Shown here one piece after another: positions 10,956 to 23,514 of a DNA stretch of 64,000 nucleotides. A program made the translations under genes and the position numbers. This DNA comes from Buddleja alternifolia (taxonomy: Eukaryota; Streptophyta; Magnoliopsida; Lamiales; Scrophulariaceae). The notes under the pieces are model-generated. The model was not told the origin of the DNA. It saw only the letters and a program-made list of their open reading frames with translations, and did no database searches. The first letter of the stretch is position 1; every line of letters starts with the position of its first letter. Location: positions 9,959,001 through 10,023,000 of the forward strand of contig CM033405.1 of assembly GCA_019426215.1 (NCBI GenBank). Direction: 5' to 3'.

Positions 10956-12459
10956 TGTTAGGAATTTTATGTTAGAAGTTTTGATGATTACAAGATAGGT
11001 TTTATGTTAGGCCCCAAAGATTATGTAAGTTTATTTTTTCTTAGAATATGTTTAAGCGTTTAACAAGTTATTGAGTTGCAATTTTTAGAATATGCTTGTA
11101 TTTCTTATCTTTGTAGATTTTAGACTAAGTATTAAATGCTAAGTCGCTGATAGAATTCTAGGTGAGTCTGTCAGAGTTAAAGTTGAATATCAGCGTCTGA
11201 AATGAAGCGAAGATGAAGATTTTGTCTTAAGCGACTGCCAATTGCTAAGGACTGTTTCGGGATTTATGAATCAAGTGCTCAAAGCACTCAAGTGATCAAG
11301 AGATCAGATTCACCTGAAATAAATTCCGAAGTCACTAAGGACTTAAATGCAATCATTTAACGGGCATTTATTTCCAACGGGAAATAAATTTAAATGCATT
11401 AAATGCTTGATAAGAGCATTAAATGTGATAAGGATAGATTGTATACGGAATAAGCCGCCTATTGCCTAAGACTGTCAGAACTTCTGAGTTCAAACCTTGC
11501 CCATCCAATCAGCGCAGCAGGTTTTCAGGAATGTCAGAGAAAAGATATGACTCACTCGCTCGTGAGAGGCACGCGCCTGCATGTGTCCAACGGACAAATC
11601 CCAAGAAATTGCCTATAAATACCCCACCTCAGCAAACCCTAAATACACAAGAAGGTCAAAACTTTGCTGAAATACTCTCTCAAGAAAAGCTTACAAACTC
11701 CATAGCCAAAATCCTTCAAGCTTATCATATACATTCGATAGACAGTCAACAGATATCTCAAACCTCTTTCAAAGAAGAACCTTAAACTCCCATTGAGATA
11801 TCTCAAGTTGTTTGAACTTCTCAAAATTAAATAAACACGTGGAGATAAACCTTCAACCCCTTTCATTTGTGTGAGAAAGCTGTTGAAACCCCTTACCGGC
11901 AGTATTTCTGAGTAAGAGAAGCTTATAGAAGAAGATCTTATCTTCATTGGAGCTGAAGTCTGTGTGATCAAGGAGCTCAAGATCAACTTCACCCGTTGAC
12001 CATTTTGTAGAAGCGTTTGTGTGATCCTTCGATAATCAATCTAGTGAATTTCCTCCAAGTGTTGAAAGAGAAGAATGACGTAGCTGGGATTTACATCACT
12101 TAGTGAACCTTTAAATTCTTGTGTCATTTACTGTTTTATTGCTTTGCTTTACTATTCATATTATATCATTGAAAGGCTTTAAAAACGGTTAAGCGACTAT
12201 GTGACTAAAACGAACGCTAAGCTTTAAAATCATTTCCGCTGTGCTAACACTGATTAAGCGATCTAAGCATTACCCTACTTTGGTAATAGCTAAAATCACT
12301 AAGTGTAAGTTATCTTTCTTGTAGCTCCTGAACTAGCGCTCAGCTTTCCAAGCGTTCAAATCTTTAAAAGTGATACGAAATTTTTGAAGTCGAAAAAGAT
12401 TTCAGGGTCTATTCAACCCCCCCCCCCAAGACCCTTTCATATGCCACTTAGGACCACCA
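10956..12459 (+). repeat. S1 5' LTR (1504 bp)
   Basis: Runs from tgttaggaatttt to ggaccacca, followed by the primer site. It has a single copy of the TATA-containing segment that is triplicated in the 3' LTR, and a C-run at about 12417-12427 near its end. Confidence 0.93.
11613..11621 (+). promoter_or_regulatory. S1 5' LTR TATA box
   Basis: ctataaata, conserved at the same place in the S1 3' LTR (three times) and in S2 (reverse, 61419). A short palindrome (ctcac...gtgag, from about 11550) lies about 60 bp upstream. Confidence 0.65.
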
Positions 12460-12461
12460 AG

Positions 12462-12473
12462 TTGTATCAGAGC
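12462..12473 (+). other. S1 primer binding site (initiator tRNA-Met, one mismatch)
   Basis: ttgtatcagagc differs from tggtatcagagc in one base and starts 2 bases after the LTR end. Confidence 0.8.
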
Positions 12474-12598
12474 AGTTGAAGTAGAAACCAAAGCATTTCC
12501 GAGCGTAAGTGCTTGTTTAGATCCATTTTTCAAACTTAGTAGTGCTTGTTTAGATCCATTTTTCAAACTTAGTCCCTTATTTTAAAAAATCTCATATC

Positions 12599-14770
12599 AT
12601 GGCTTTTAACAAGATGGCTAAGCTGGTTGAGTCAAACTATGACTCTTGGAAACTTAGAGCATTTGCATTTATGTTCTTGCGATAATGAGATGTGTGATGT
12701 AATTACAGATGCCCCATTAAAATCATGAAATTTATAACTCGAACCCCTAGAGCGACTGAAGCTACTCCAGATGGATATGTCGAGAAGCCTAAGTTAGAAT
12801 CGATGCCACAGGATCGAAAAAGAGCCAATTTGGACAATGTTGGACGTAGCGCTCTTTATTCAGCGTTAGCAGATAATGATGGTTTGTTCAACAAAATCAA
12901 ACAATGTAAGACTTCAAAAGAAATATGGGACAAATTGGCTATCGTATGTGAAGGTTCAGCACAGATGAGGGAGAACAAGCTCTCAATAGCAATGCAAAGA
13001 TTTGAACATTTTAAGATGCAGCCCAACGAGACGCTAGAACAATTGGATGCAAAGTTCACTTTGCTCATTATAGAGTTAGCGTCACTGGATAAAGAATTGA
13101 CCAACAAGGAAATGGTCAACAAGATATTCAGAAGTCTTCCAAGTATGTATTTAATTAAGACTGTTGCTATGAGAGAATCACAAACGTTGGAAACTCTAAC
13201 TCCAGAACATGCATTTTCAGAGTTAAAGGCATTTGAGTTCAAATTGGGTGAAGTCAGCGACACTTCAACTTCAACGACTGAATTAGAAGCGATTAGTGAG
13301 GTAAAAGTGACATAATCCAATGAAGAAAAAGAGATGGCACTATTGGTTAAGAAATTTCTAAGATATGAAAAAAGAAATCCTATTGGACAAACTTCATTTC
13401 AAACTCCTCCCCCTGCACAAGCGCCTCAGTATCAATCGCCAATGTATTCTGCACCTCATCCTCTAGCGCTAGTTCAATACCAAGCGCCTCCGTCTCTGAC
13501 CCAGAATCTCTCAGCGCCAATGGTTTCCAAAAGGTTATCAACTGAACGGAAAATGAAAACTAACCTTTGTTATAACTGCAGGAAACCAGGACACTACCAG
13601 GTAAATTGCCCTTGTCCAAATGTGTCTAAGCCCACAAGGCAAGACCATGCGGATAGAAACCAATTCAGGAGCAACCTTCGCCAACAAGGCTTTCTAGCGG
13701 AATCTGAACTATTCTCCACACCGGAAGAGGACTTGGAATCATCAGATGAAAGCAGTGATGATGAGCCATCAAGCGACTCAGCACTAATTTGTCTCATGGC
13801 GAGAGATGAAGAAACGTCTGATGACTCTCTATCTAAGTTAACCACTGAATTATCTCATCCTCTTTCTTATGATGAATTACTTGACAAAGTAAATGGATAT
13901 TATAAAGATTGTCAAGATGCCACCAAGTTATATTAAAATCACTTTGATATTATTCCATCCCTCACAAGTGATAAAGTGACGCTCAAGGTAGAATTGCAAG
14001 TTCAGCAACAATGCATTGAGAAGAACCAATCGCTTGAGATTGAAATCATTCAATTAAAAAGTGACCTTAATATAATAGTCCAGAGAGAAGCTAAATTGAT
14101 CGCTAAACTTGCCAAATCAGAGCAGCTTGTCTCATCATTATCCAAAGCATCAAAAAAGCTAGATAATGTGACTGAATTAACCAAAATTTTTGGTGAAAAG
14201 ACCGGTTTAGGTTGTGATAAATTTAGTTAAAAATTAAAAGCATCTAAGGTTACGGAAACCAATCAAGGAAAAGGTGTAATCTTTGTTGAGAAGAGTTCAA
14301 ACAGTCAAACGCTAAATGAACCCAAGGACGATGTTAAGAGGCCAAATGAGAAGGTCAAAGCCAACTCAGGTAACAAGGAGAAGACTAAAGTGAATGGTTC
14401 ACAAAAAAAGTCCATCCAAACACTCAAAATGCTAAGGATAAACTTTCTATAAGTGAATCAAACGCTAAGCATCAATCACCAAAAGCGACTCCTAAGCCAA
14501 TGCCGAGGAAATACCAGCGTCAATATCCTCAAAGATCTAGATCATATTATCGATACTATGATGATTATGATTATGGTTATGACTATAAATGCTATTATAA
14601 TCGAGGATATTACTATACACCTAAGAAGCACACACAACACTAACCGGAACCCAAGAGGGCCAGTCCTCCCGTAATGAAGACAAGGCAAATATGGATTCCA
14701 AAAGTTTTAATTCAAACCAAAGCTAATAACGTTGAAGGACCTAAGACAAAATGGGTACCTAAGAACAATT
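12599..14770 (+). pseudogene. gag: S1 gag (nucleocapsid/capsid), broken
   Basis: Copia-type gag. The likely start is ATG 12599 (MAFNKMAKLVESNYDSW), followed by a disruption near 12690. From 12725 one frame runs on, broken by TAA codons at 13313, 13934 and about 14228. The capsid part (about 12725-13260) has the LxxLDAKFTLLI-type UBN2 pattern. A CCHC knuckle (CYNCRKPGHYQVNC, about 13567-13608) is followed by an acidic Ser/Asp-rich stretch and a coiled-coil-like segment (13976-14230). A Tyr-rich basic tail ends in KTKWVPKNN before the stop at 14770. The long tail beyond the knuckle is typical of Sirevirus gag. Stops look like CAA to TAA changes. Confidence 0.85.
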
Positions 14771-14772
14771 AG

Positions 14773-17700
14773 AATTTCCCTTTAAATGTAGGTACCTAGA
14801 GCCAACACCGATACTTCAGTTTGGTACATTGATAATGGGTCGTCAAGGCACAAGACCGGCTCAAAGGATCTCTTGGTCAACTATCGTGCAACCAATGGTC
14901 CTCAAGTTGTTTTCGGTGATAACTCCAAAGGTAAAATCAAAGGTATAGGTATCATGCATAGGGGGAACATCATGATAAGTGATGTATATTATGTTGAGGG
15001 TCTTAATCATAATTTATTGAGCATAAGTCAATTTTGTGATAAAGGCTTTGAAGTCAAATTCTCAAGCGACTGTTGCTATATTAACGACGCTAAGACTAAG
15101 TCTACTAAATTAAGAGGAAAAAGAACAAACAATGTGTATTTGGTAGATTGGGGTTCAACAATAGATAACAATCGTACATGCTTTGTTGCTAAAAGTCAAA
15201 ATGAATTGAGTTGGTTATGATATAGAAAAATGAATCACCTCAACTTTAAGGCAATCTCTCAGTTAATATCGCTAAATTTAGTAGACGGATTACCTAAGGG
15301 TTCCTTTCAGAAAAATCGCTTATGTGATGCATGTCAAATGGGTAAACAAGTTAAATCATCTTTTAAGAAGAAACAACATCAATTTACTTCTAGAATTCTT
15401 GAACTATTGCATATGGATTTGTTTGGTCCTATTCAAATAATGAGTGTTAGTGGTAAAAAATATACTCCAGTGATAGTGCACGATTTCTTTCGCTATACAT
15501 GGGTTAAATTTTTAGCTTCTAAAGATGTAACTAGTGTCAAGCTCACATCACTAATCTGTCAATTACAAACTTCAAAAGATTAAAGGTGACGAGGATTAGA
15601 AGCTATAGAGAAACTGAATTTACTAACTATATTGTTGAGAAGTTTTGTACAGATTTTGGAATACTCCATGAGTATTCTGCGCCTAGAATACCTCAACAAA
15701 ATGGAGTTGTCGAGCGATGGAACATAATGCTTAAAGAAGCAACCAATAACGCTTGTTACACTCAGAACCGGTGTATGATCAACAAGAAACATAAAAAGAC
15801 TCCAGATGAGTTGTGGAAGGGACGTAAGCCTAACATTTCATATTTTCATGTATTCTGTTCAAAATTTTTTATACATACCAATGGATCCCATAATCTAAAG
15901 ACATTTGATCCTAAAGCGGATGAAGGAATCTTTCTAGGCTATGCCAAAAATGGAAAAAGTTTTCGCATCCTAAATAAGATCAAATTGAAGGTTAAGGAAT
16001 CTATTCATGTTGTGTTTGATGATGCTTACCAAGAGCCGATTAAGGTAATATTGATGATGTAGCAGTTGAAGATCTTTCTCAAAAGGCGTCATAAATCAAT
16101 CTTGGTGATGATAGTGATGATGATGAGGATGATGAGATCTTTGTGCCCAATCCTAAGGTTGCTCGTGGGGTTACTAATGACGATATTGTTAGAAATGCTG
16201 ATGATCATGAAGAGAATGATCATCAAGAGCAAATTGGAACTGTGAATGATGTAGCGGCTGCGGAAGAGACAAATGAGGATCAAGCGATTGATAATCAAGA
16301 GTCTCTCAACCCATTCCATCGAAAATGGCTTAGAGATCATGCACCAAAGCTAGTTATTGGAGATATTGGAGCACCTTTTAGAACTATGGCAGCTACAATC
16401 AATGAGGCCATGTTCGCAAGTTTCCTATCTCAAATGGAACCAAATAAAGTGGATGAAGCGCTCAGAGATTCAAGCTGGGTAGGAGCGAACCAATTTGAGA
16501 GAAGTAAGGTTTGGACGCTAGTACGAAGACCAACTCATCAAGGAGTTATTGGGACTAGATGGGTTTTTTGGAACAAAATGGATGAAGATGGCATTGTTCT
16601 AAGAAACAAAGCCAGACTAGTTGCTCAGGGTTATTGCCAAGAAAAGGGTATTGATTTTGATGAGATGTATGCCCCAGTAGCCCGTCTTGAAGCGATTCGG
16701 ATGTTCCTAGCGTTTGTTGCATTCAACAAGTTCACAGTTTATCAAATGGACGTGAAGAGTGCTTTCCTGAATGGTAAACTCCAAGAAAAAGTATACGTGG
16801 AGCAACCCCTAAGATTCATTAACAACCATAGCAAAAGTATGGTCTATAAATTGGATACGACACTCTATGGCCTTAAACAAGCACCAATAGCATGGTGTGA
16901 CACTCTCTCTATCTTCCTTATAGGTAAAAGGCTTTTCAAAAGGCAGCGTTGACACAACGTTATTTGAAATTACCCATAATAAAAATATTCTCTTAGTCCA
17001 AATTTATGTTAATGATATATATTCGGATCTACTAATAAGCGATTGTGTAAGAAATTTTCAAAAATGATGCAAGATCAATTTGAAATGAGCATGATGGGTG
17101 AATTAACTTTCTTCCTAGGATTACAAGTTAAACAACTCCCTAATGACATATTTATAAACCAAGCTAAATATACAAGATATATGATTAAGAAATTTGGTAT
17201 GGAAAACGCATCATCTTCAAAAATTCCAATGAGCCAAACGCTTAAGTTAGATAAAGATGAAAGTGGGAAGAAAATTGAAATCACTAACTATAGAGGTATC
17301 ATTGGATCACTTCTTTATCTTACCGCTAGTAGACCTGATATTATGTTTTTGGTATGCATGTGTGCACGTTTTCAAGTTGATCCAAAAGAATCACACTTAA
17401 TTGCTACCAAGAAGATCCTTAAATACCTAAAAGACAGACAAAATGTGGGCTTATGGTGTCCAAAGGACTCTCCTTTTGAACTCATGGGTTATTCAGATGC
17501 AGATTTTGCAAGATGCAGATTTTGCAGGATGCAAAATAGATAGAAAAAGTATTAGTGGTACATGTCAATTTCTAGGTGATAGATTGATTTTGTGGCATAG
17601 TAAGAAACAACAATCCATAGCGACTTCTATCGCTGAAGCAGAATATGTAGCCGCTGGAAGCTGTTGTGCACAAATCCTTCGGATGAGGCAACAACTTAGA

Positions 17701-17967
17701 GATTGAGAAATTATCTTAGGTCCTACCTCAATCCATAGTGATGACCAAAGCGCTTTAGCTATGGCCCAAAACCTAGTCCTTCATTCTAGAACTAAACACA
17801 TTGACATTCGCTACCATTTCTTGAGTGACCATGTTCAAAAGAAAGATATCTCCATGCATTTCATTGGTACTGACGAACAATTGGCAAATATCTTCACCAA
17901 AGCGCTCAACGAACAACGCTTTCTCATTTTAAGAAGTGAACTAGGTATGATTGATTTAAACGCTTAA
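14773..17967 (+). pseudogene. pol: S1 pol (protease, integrase, RT, RNase H), broken
   Basis: Copia-order polyprotein. The protease site reads DNGSS at 14831-14845 where D(S/T)G is expected. The GAG-pre-integrase HHCC follows, with a TGG to TGA stop near 15217. The integrase core (HMDLFGPI; PQQNGVVERW) is interrupted by a stop near 15583. RT has [13 protein letters not shown] and [11 protein letters not shown], then a frameshift. Its active site is YVND at 17005-17016 instead of YVDD. RNase H is disrupted by a 16-bp tandem duplication (17495-17510/17511-17526), then ends with TKHIDIRYHF and a stop at 17967. It cannot make an active enzyme as it stands. Confidence 0.9.
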
Positions 17968-18000
17968 TCATAAAGCATCATATCTTTCATAAGCATATAA

Positions 18001-18814
18001 TTTAGGGGGAATCCACTTTACTATAATGTATTAAGCGATTTCAAAATTGAAATGAGTTATAAATTTTAGGGGGAACTTTAAAATTGTACTTACTCCAATC
18101 AATAAGCGTCTATGATCAAAAATAATTTTTCAAATTTCGTGCATTGATCATCAGCGTTTATCTTTTATGCATGACAAAATCAATCTCTAGTAAAATTAAA
18201 TAAAAATGTCTTTTAAGGATCAAAAGTGATTGAATTTTATTAAAAGAATTCAGCGTTAAGAATATTCTCACTTTAACGCTAAGTAACTTTCTCTGAAAAT
18301 CATACATTGTTTTCATCGTTAAAATGTAGTGTGAGAATAAGTTCAAAAGATAAGATTTGACAACTGCCCACGCACTCCTATCAAATCAAACTGACGGTTA
18401 ATAATTTCTATCTCAAAATAGGCGGTTCAGTAACTGCACATGCCTAGGTACGAGTCAGTGTACCATTAGGCGCGTGCAACTCACGCTGAACATTTTTAAA
18501 ATCTCAAACGTTTTTGAAAAGTAACTGCGGACTCCAAATTTTATATTTCACAGCATTTAACCTAATTTATCGCGCCTCTTTACATCCGTCTTTATGTTAA
18601 ACCTCTCAGATTCAATGTTTTTATTCCCCAATTAATTACTTGATACGTAGCATTTATCTAATCTATTGAGGAGTTACTTTTTTCCCTTTATTTAAACCCT
18701 TCAAATTTTTATAGAAAAAAACTTTGTCACTTTCAAATTCCCTTTACTGTAAAAATTCTCTCAAGGCAAAAAGGCTTTATTCTAACTCTCTCAAAAAGAT
18801 TCAATCTTTCATCA
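18001..18814 (+). other. S1 post-pol spacer with extra polypurine tracts
   Basis: This 0.8 kb stretch has no ORF I would support. Two short purine tracts, tttagggggaa at 18001 and ttttagggggaac near 18064, lie just after pol. Repeated tracts after pol are described for Sireviruses. A TATA-like tttatttaaa near 18688 and a CT-rich leader-like stretch precede the third ORF. Confidence 0.6.
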
Positions 18815-20081
18815 ATGGCGCCACCAAAATCTTTAAAATCTGCCGCCGAAAAGTCTTCTAAGTCCAAAACTGAGAAAAAAGTAACAGTCAATGCCGTATT
18901 TCTGGTAAACTGGGATTACGTTTTCGACAACTAAAACTTTCCTTTAAGAAGCATTCTTCCTCTTGTTGAAGAATCTGGTCTGAAAACCATGTTGACTTCC
19001 CATTCCTCGATTCACGCAGAAGAAGCCCGTTTCTTCTTTCAAAATGCCGTCATTTCTGACGACGGCAACTCTATTTCCTACGTGTTTCCATTTGCCAAAA
19101 AACCTTTCATTCTTACTCCTGAACTGCTGTCCACTTTACTGTAACTGCCTACTCATGGTGGAGAAGTTGAAGATGTGATCTTTGGAAGCGCCACCAAGGT
19201 CTGGGAACTGATAAAAAAGGATAACATTAACGCAACATAATCATCAAATTTCAAGAAGAATGACATGAAGGGCGAATATGTCATTCTGGCTGATATCTGC
19301 GCAAAGATGATTGAGTGTAGAAAAGGAAGTTTTGATAAGGTTACCAATATACAGTACAGGATGATGATCGCCGTTTGGACGAAGCTGAAGGTCAATTGGG
19401 CCAGATACATTTTTAATCGCTTTAAGGCAGCGATCAAACAATAGATTAATCCCAAGCCATACAAGATTATGTCAAGTCTTCTTTTAAGCACTAGCGATTT
19501 CGTTAATACCACAGGTAAAAAGGTTCCAGCGCTTAAGTTTTACAAAAAGAAAATGATCGGCGAACTGCTAAACCCTAAGCGTCGAGGTGGTGCAGCGGTT
19601 CCCAAGGAGGAACGTGAGCGACTCCTTGCTGAAGGAAATGTTCGTAGTGATGATGAGGAGTAAACGACATTGTCCTCATCATCATCATCATCATCAGAAG
19701 TGGAAGTGGTGGTTAAGCGACATAAAAGAAAGATCGTCTTGAAAGTTACTAAGCTATCCAAGTTAGCTAAAAAGCAGAAGAAGAAGGAGATCAAGAAAAA
19801 GAAGAAGTCTCCCCTTCCCTCTCCTTTTCCTAAATCTCCTTCTCTCCCTCCAGCGTTTGTCATATCTTCGAAGACGGAAGAAGAAGCAGCAGCAGAAGAA
19901 GTACCGCTAGCTCACAAGCGCACTCAATGGTCCACTCCAAGAGGATCAACAATCGCTCCAACTGAGCCAGCGCTTGAAGAACGAGTGAGTGTTCCTCCCC
20001 CTCCTCCTTCTGAAACTATTCCTGAATCAATTCCAGAGCCTGAAGCTGCTACTCCTTTTGAGAAGTTTGCTCGTTTTTAGG

Positions 20082-20146
20082 GTAAGTACTTGTGATAAAC
20101 AATGTATTTTATCCTTTCCTTATTAGGTTTACTTTTCTAATGCTAG
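20082..20146 (+). other. Probable intron 1 in S1 third ORF
   Basis: gtaagtactt at the donor and aatgctag at the acceptor, 65 bp, T-rich with in-frame stops. Removing it joins frame 2 to frame 1 in phase 1. An alternative acceptor at 20126 would give the wrong frame. Confidence 0.6.
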
Positions 20147-20347
20147 GATAAAATATTTCATCCGAAAGTGAAGCGGTTATTCAAAATGTCCTTAACACTT
20201 TTGAGACATTGAATATAGACATTCGTGCTGATCCCCTCACTTCTTTCCTCGATTTAGATCCTGTTGAAGAAGTTCTGGAGTCTGAGGATATGGAACCGTC
20301 CACTTCTAAAGATCAAGCGACTGAAATAGTCTAAGAGATTCCTCAGG

Positions 20348-20424
20348 GTAAGCATTTTAGTATTTTTATCGTCTATTTCAATTTAGTAGAAATCTTTTGT
20401 TTCTCAAACGCATGCATGTATCAG
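20348..20424 (+). other. Probable intron 2 in S1 third ORF
   Basis: gtaagcattt at the donor and catgtatcag at the acceptor, 77 bp, T-rich. Removing it joins frame 1 to frame 0 in phase 1, giving PQ-A-QNVPDADV. An AG at 20386 would give the wrong frame. Confidence 0.6.
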
Positions 20425-23400
20425 CTCAAAATGTACCAGATGCTGATGTACCCCCGCCTCCTGAGGTCAATATGGAATTGGATGTAGAAATGACAACAGT
20501 TGTGGATATCGCTAAAGAAATTACTCAAGTCCTTCCTGACGCTGAAATATCACCTGCTCGTGAAACGACTGTTCATGCTGAGTGGTCGATAGAAGTGGCC
20601 TCTGCTATCCCAACTGAAGCGATTTCCATTGTTCCTACTCCAACCAGACCTCCTTCCCGTGTCATCAACTTCTTTCCCCGCGGCTATGATGCAAATGATG
20701 AATATTATTTTGCCGCTAGAGAAAATGACACCAAGAACTTGGTTGAAATGGAGATTACTTTTCAGGATACTCTCCACAATCCTTTTCTTTCTAACTCGAA
20801 GAAATTTGAGTTTTTCGAGAGGCTTTCCGACCTTGGTCTTTACTCGCTAGAGCACCTGCAGTCTCGGATAGAATACATTCAGCAACCAGCAATCAACATA
20901 ATAGATTTCGGCTAAGAGAGTTTTAACTTTTTAGGTCGCTTTGCAGAATCTTTCTATCATCTTCGCCAGAACAAGATTGTCATAACAAATCCCCACATGG
21001 GTGATTGGCTGAAAAATTCTGATGAAGAGGATCTCAACAAAATTAGGTACTCTGCTCTTCCGAAAGTCGTTCGCTCCCCTCATAATGCTCTCTATCCTAG
21101 GCCCCTCAAACTTTGGAAAGGAAAAGGATAAGTTGTTGCTGAGCGTCCTAATCCAGTCAATTCTTGGCTAGAAGATGAAGCTCATGAATACCTTGCCAAA
21201 CTTTGGGCAGACGATCATGAAAGTGAATTCGATCGCTTTGAGAAGAATCTCGCCGCTAGAATAGATAAGAAGAAGTTTGAAAAACTTGGCAAGCAGTGGA
21301 TGATGGATACTGCTCAGTGGGCTGAAGAATTTGTGCCGCACTTCTACACACTTGAAGAGCTCGTGAGGTATCCATTTTTGTTTGAGTTTGGAGTAGAATA
21401 CAGATGCCGAGGATTTGCTGTATTCTACTTGAGGAGCGAAAGAATCTTGTTCGGAATATTAGCGATTTGCCTTCCTACAGACAACCAATAGAACGCTATA
21501 TTCGCCAGCAGCTAGCTTTGTTCGGTTAGGGAGGACGCTATAGTTTTCATCCAATAATGAAGAATCCTCCTCGTCAAGCTTTAGTTCAGCTTATCTTTTC
21601 AGATCTGAACGAGGATGCATCTACAAGCAAGAAAGATGCCAAGCCTCGTCTAAGCGAAGCCCATATGATGTTGAATGATGATCATGCTGAATTTACTGAA
21701 TTTTATCGAGACAAAAGAGCGGTTATTGAAAATGCTCAAGCGCTGGATATCACTTTCAACCATAGCTTTGGTTTTAGTGACTTCTGTGGATACAACCTTT
21801 ATCCCGTTCTCTTCTGTGAGCAGAATATTCAAGTGGCCAAGATTCTGTTGCTTATTAAGCTAGTGGATCAAGAAGCTGCTGAAGCGCTCATGCCATTTAT
21901 TTTGGACTTTTATAACTCTTATATTCCAGGTATCAATCTGCCAGAAGATGTGCATTTTGCCCTAAGTACTGAAGAGTGCGAAGACGCTATATTCTTCATT
22001 CTGTAGACGAACATTATCAGTCTGAGGCATGTGATCAAGCGATTGGCCCACTCTGGGTCATTGCTGTTGAGAAACCATCTCCTCCAATGGAGATTGTTGA
22101 AATGGAAGTATAACAAACTCCTACTGAGAAAGTCCCTCCTATCCAAGACGCTGATATGCAAATAGAAGTTGCTCCTAGCGCTCCAGTAGTTGAGGTTCCA
22201 ATTGTTGCTCAAGTTGCAGAGATTGATGCTGCAACTCAATCTGTTGAGCAAGCGATTCAAGAAGTACAAGAAGAGATTGCTGAAGAACCAGATGAGGCTT
22301 TTATCAGAGATAAATATAAGGGTAAGGTTGCAATCTCACGCTCATATGGACTTCTTCCATCTCCTGAGCGTCCTCCTTCTTCGGATTGAAATTTAGACAG
22401 CGATCCTGAAGCAAAGGAGTTTAGGTAAGCGGTAATGAACTCTCTGGTTGATATTCAAGGTTCTTGCTCTCGATTCGCTGCATTTTCTCAAGAAATCATT
22501 TGGGCTGTGGAAAGACAGCGAGTCATTGACATGAGGGATCAAGTGACTCAGAGTACAAATAAAGTTCTTGATAAGATGGTTCCCCTAATTACTGGGTTGT
22601 CTGAAGAGTTCAATCGTTCCCTTGCTCAGAATGCATATGCTGATTTGAACGACATAATTCTTCCAATTTAGTCAATCAGAGTATCGCTGAGCAGGTTGCT
22701 CTTTTAATTGATGAAGTCAAGCTTCTTCGCCGTGACCTCATTGATCTCAATGCCAAACTTGATCATGTCAAGAAAGGGAAAAGTTCAGTTGTCCAAGAGC
22801 GCTCAAAACCTTGAAGACAAACGCTGAAATGAGCTTTAACAAACTATTTCATCCATCCAGTAGGCCATTATTAGAAAGCGTAAGCCACGCTTGTATAAAG
22901 GCTTCCCCATCCCAGACTTCTCAGTTGAACTCTTAGAAGAGTTGAGTATTCCGCCATTTGCTACTTTTATTCCCAAGTATGTGCTTAGGAATAGAGCCCC
23001 AGTCACTAGAACTTTTGAAATATTTGAAGATCTTTTGTGTCAGCTGGGAGTTGATCCAACCATTTGGCACAAGCGACTGAGTTGTTTTGAAGAATTGGCT
23101 GAAGGAATGAGAGTACAGTATGCCAATGAGACGTATAGGCGAATGACAGATGCTAACAACATTTTTTGGAATTTTGCTCAGCAAATGTTCAAGCAAGAGC
23201 AAAAAAACGCTAGCAAGCCCCAGCCTTCTTCAGGAACAAAGCGAAAGCGCTGAAGCTTCCTTGCAGTTTATTTAAGCACTTTAAAGTTCCTTTATTAACG
23301 TTTCTACAGGAATTGTCCTTTAACTCATTGTACTTACATGAACTATATTGAATGAATGAGTTTGGCTGAAACATCTTGTTTCTCACTATAATGTACTAAC

Positions 23401-23500
23401 TTATAGCTCACTCTCTAACTGTTTAATCGCTAACTTTACAATCTTTGTCCATCTTTGTCTAGCTCTTGGACTATAAAAGAGTTAAGGTCTTGACTTCATC

Positions 23501-23514
23501 AAAAAGGGGGGAAT
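23501..23514 (+). other. S1 polypurine tract
   Basis: aaaaaggggggaat, directly before the 3' LTR start at 23515. S2 has the reversed equivalent next to its LTR. Confidence 0.85.

Larger units (their letters stand above)
18815..23253 (+). pseudogene. S1 third ORF (position of env-like gene), broken, with two probable introns
   Basis: Function unknown. It starts at ATG 18815 (MAPPKSLKSAAEKSSKSK). One frame continues to about 20081, broken by TAA/TAG at 18932, 19142, 19238, 19442, 19661 and 20078. The frame then changes at two GT-AG intervals (20082-20146 and 20348-20424) that both restore it in phase 1, and runs on past 20913 and 21130 (more stops) with a frameshift near 21400. Visible parts are a globular N-terminal region (VFPFAKKPFILTPELL), a Lys/Ser-rich segment (19670-19830), Pro/Glu-rich linkers and a C-terminal helical region ending GTKRKR. 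The N-terminal part resembles 'putative plant transposon protein' domains by recollection only. I see no signal peptide or membrane segment, so env is not supported. S2 has a homologue at 62330-64000. Confidence 0.75.

Noticed and set aside
19540..19863. Minus-strand ORF with a hydrophobic Phe-rich stretch that might look like a membrane segment
   Set aside because: It is the antisense of a Lys-rich stretch in the S1 third ORF; AAG/AAA reversed gives Leu/Phe.
18815..23253. Calling the third ORF env
   Set aside because: No signal peptide, hydrophobic fusion-like segment or transmembrane helix is visible in S1 or S2; only its position after pol recalls env.
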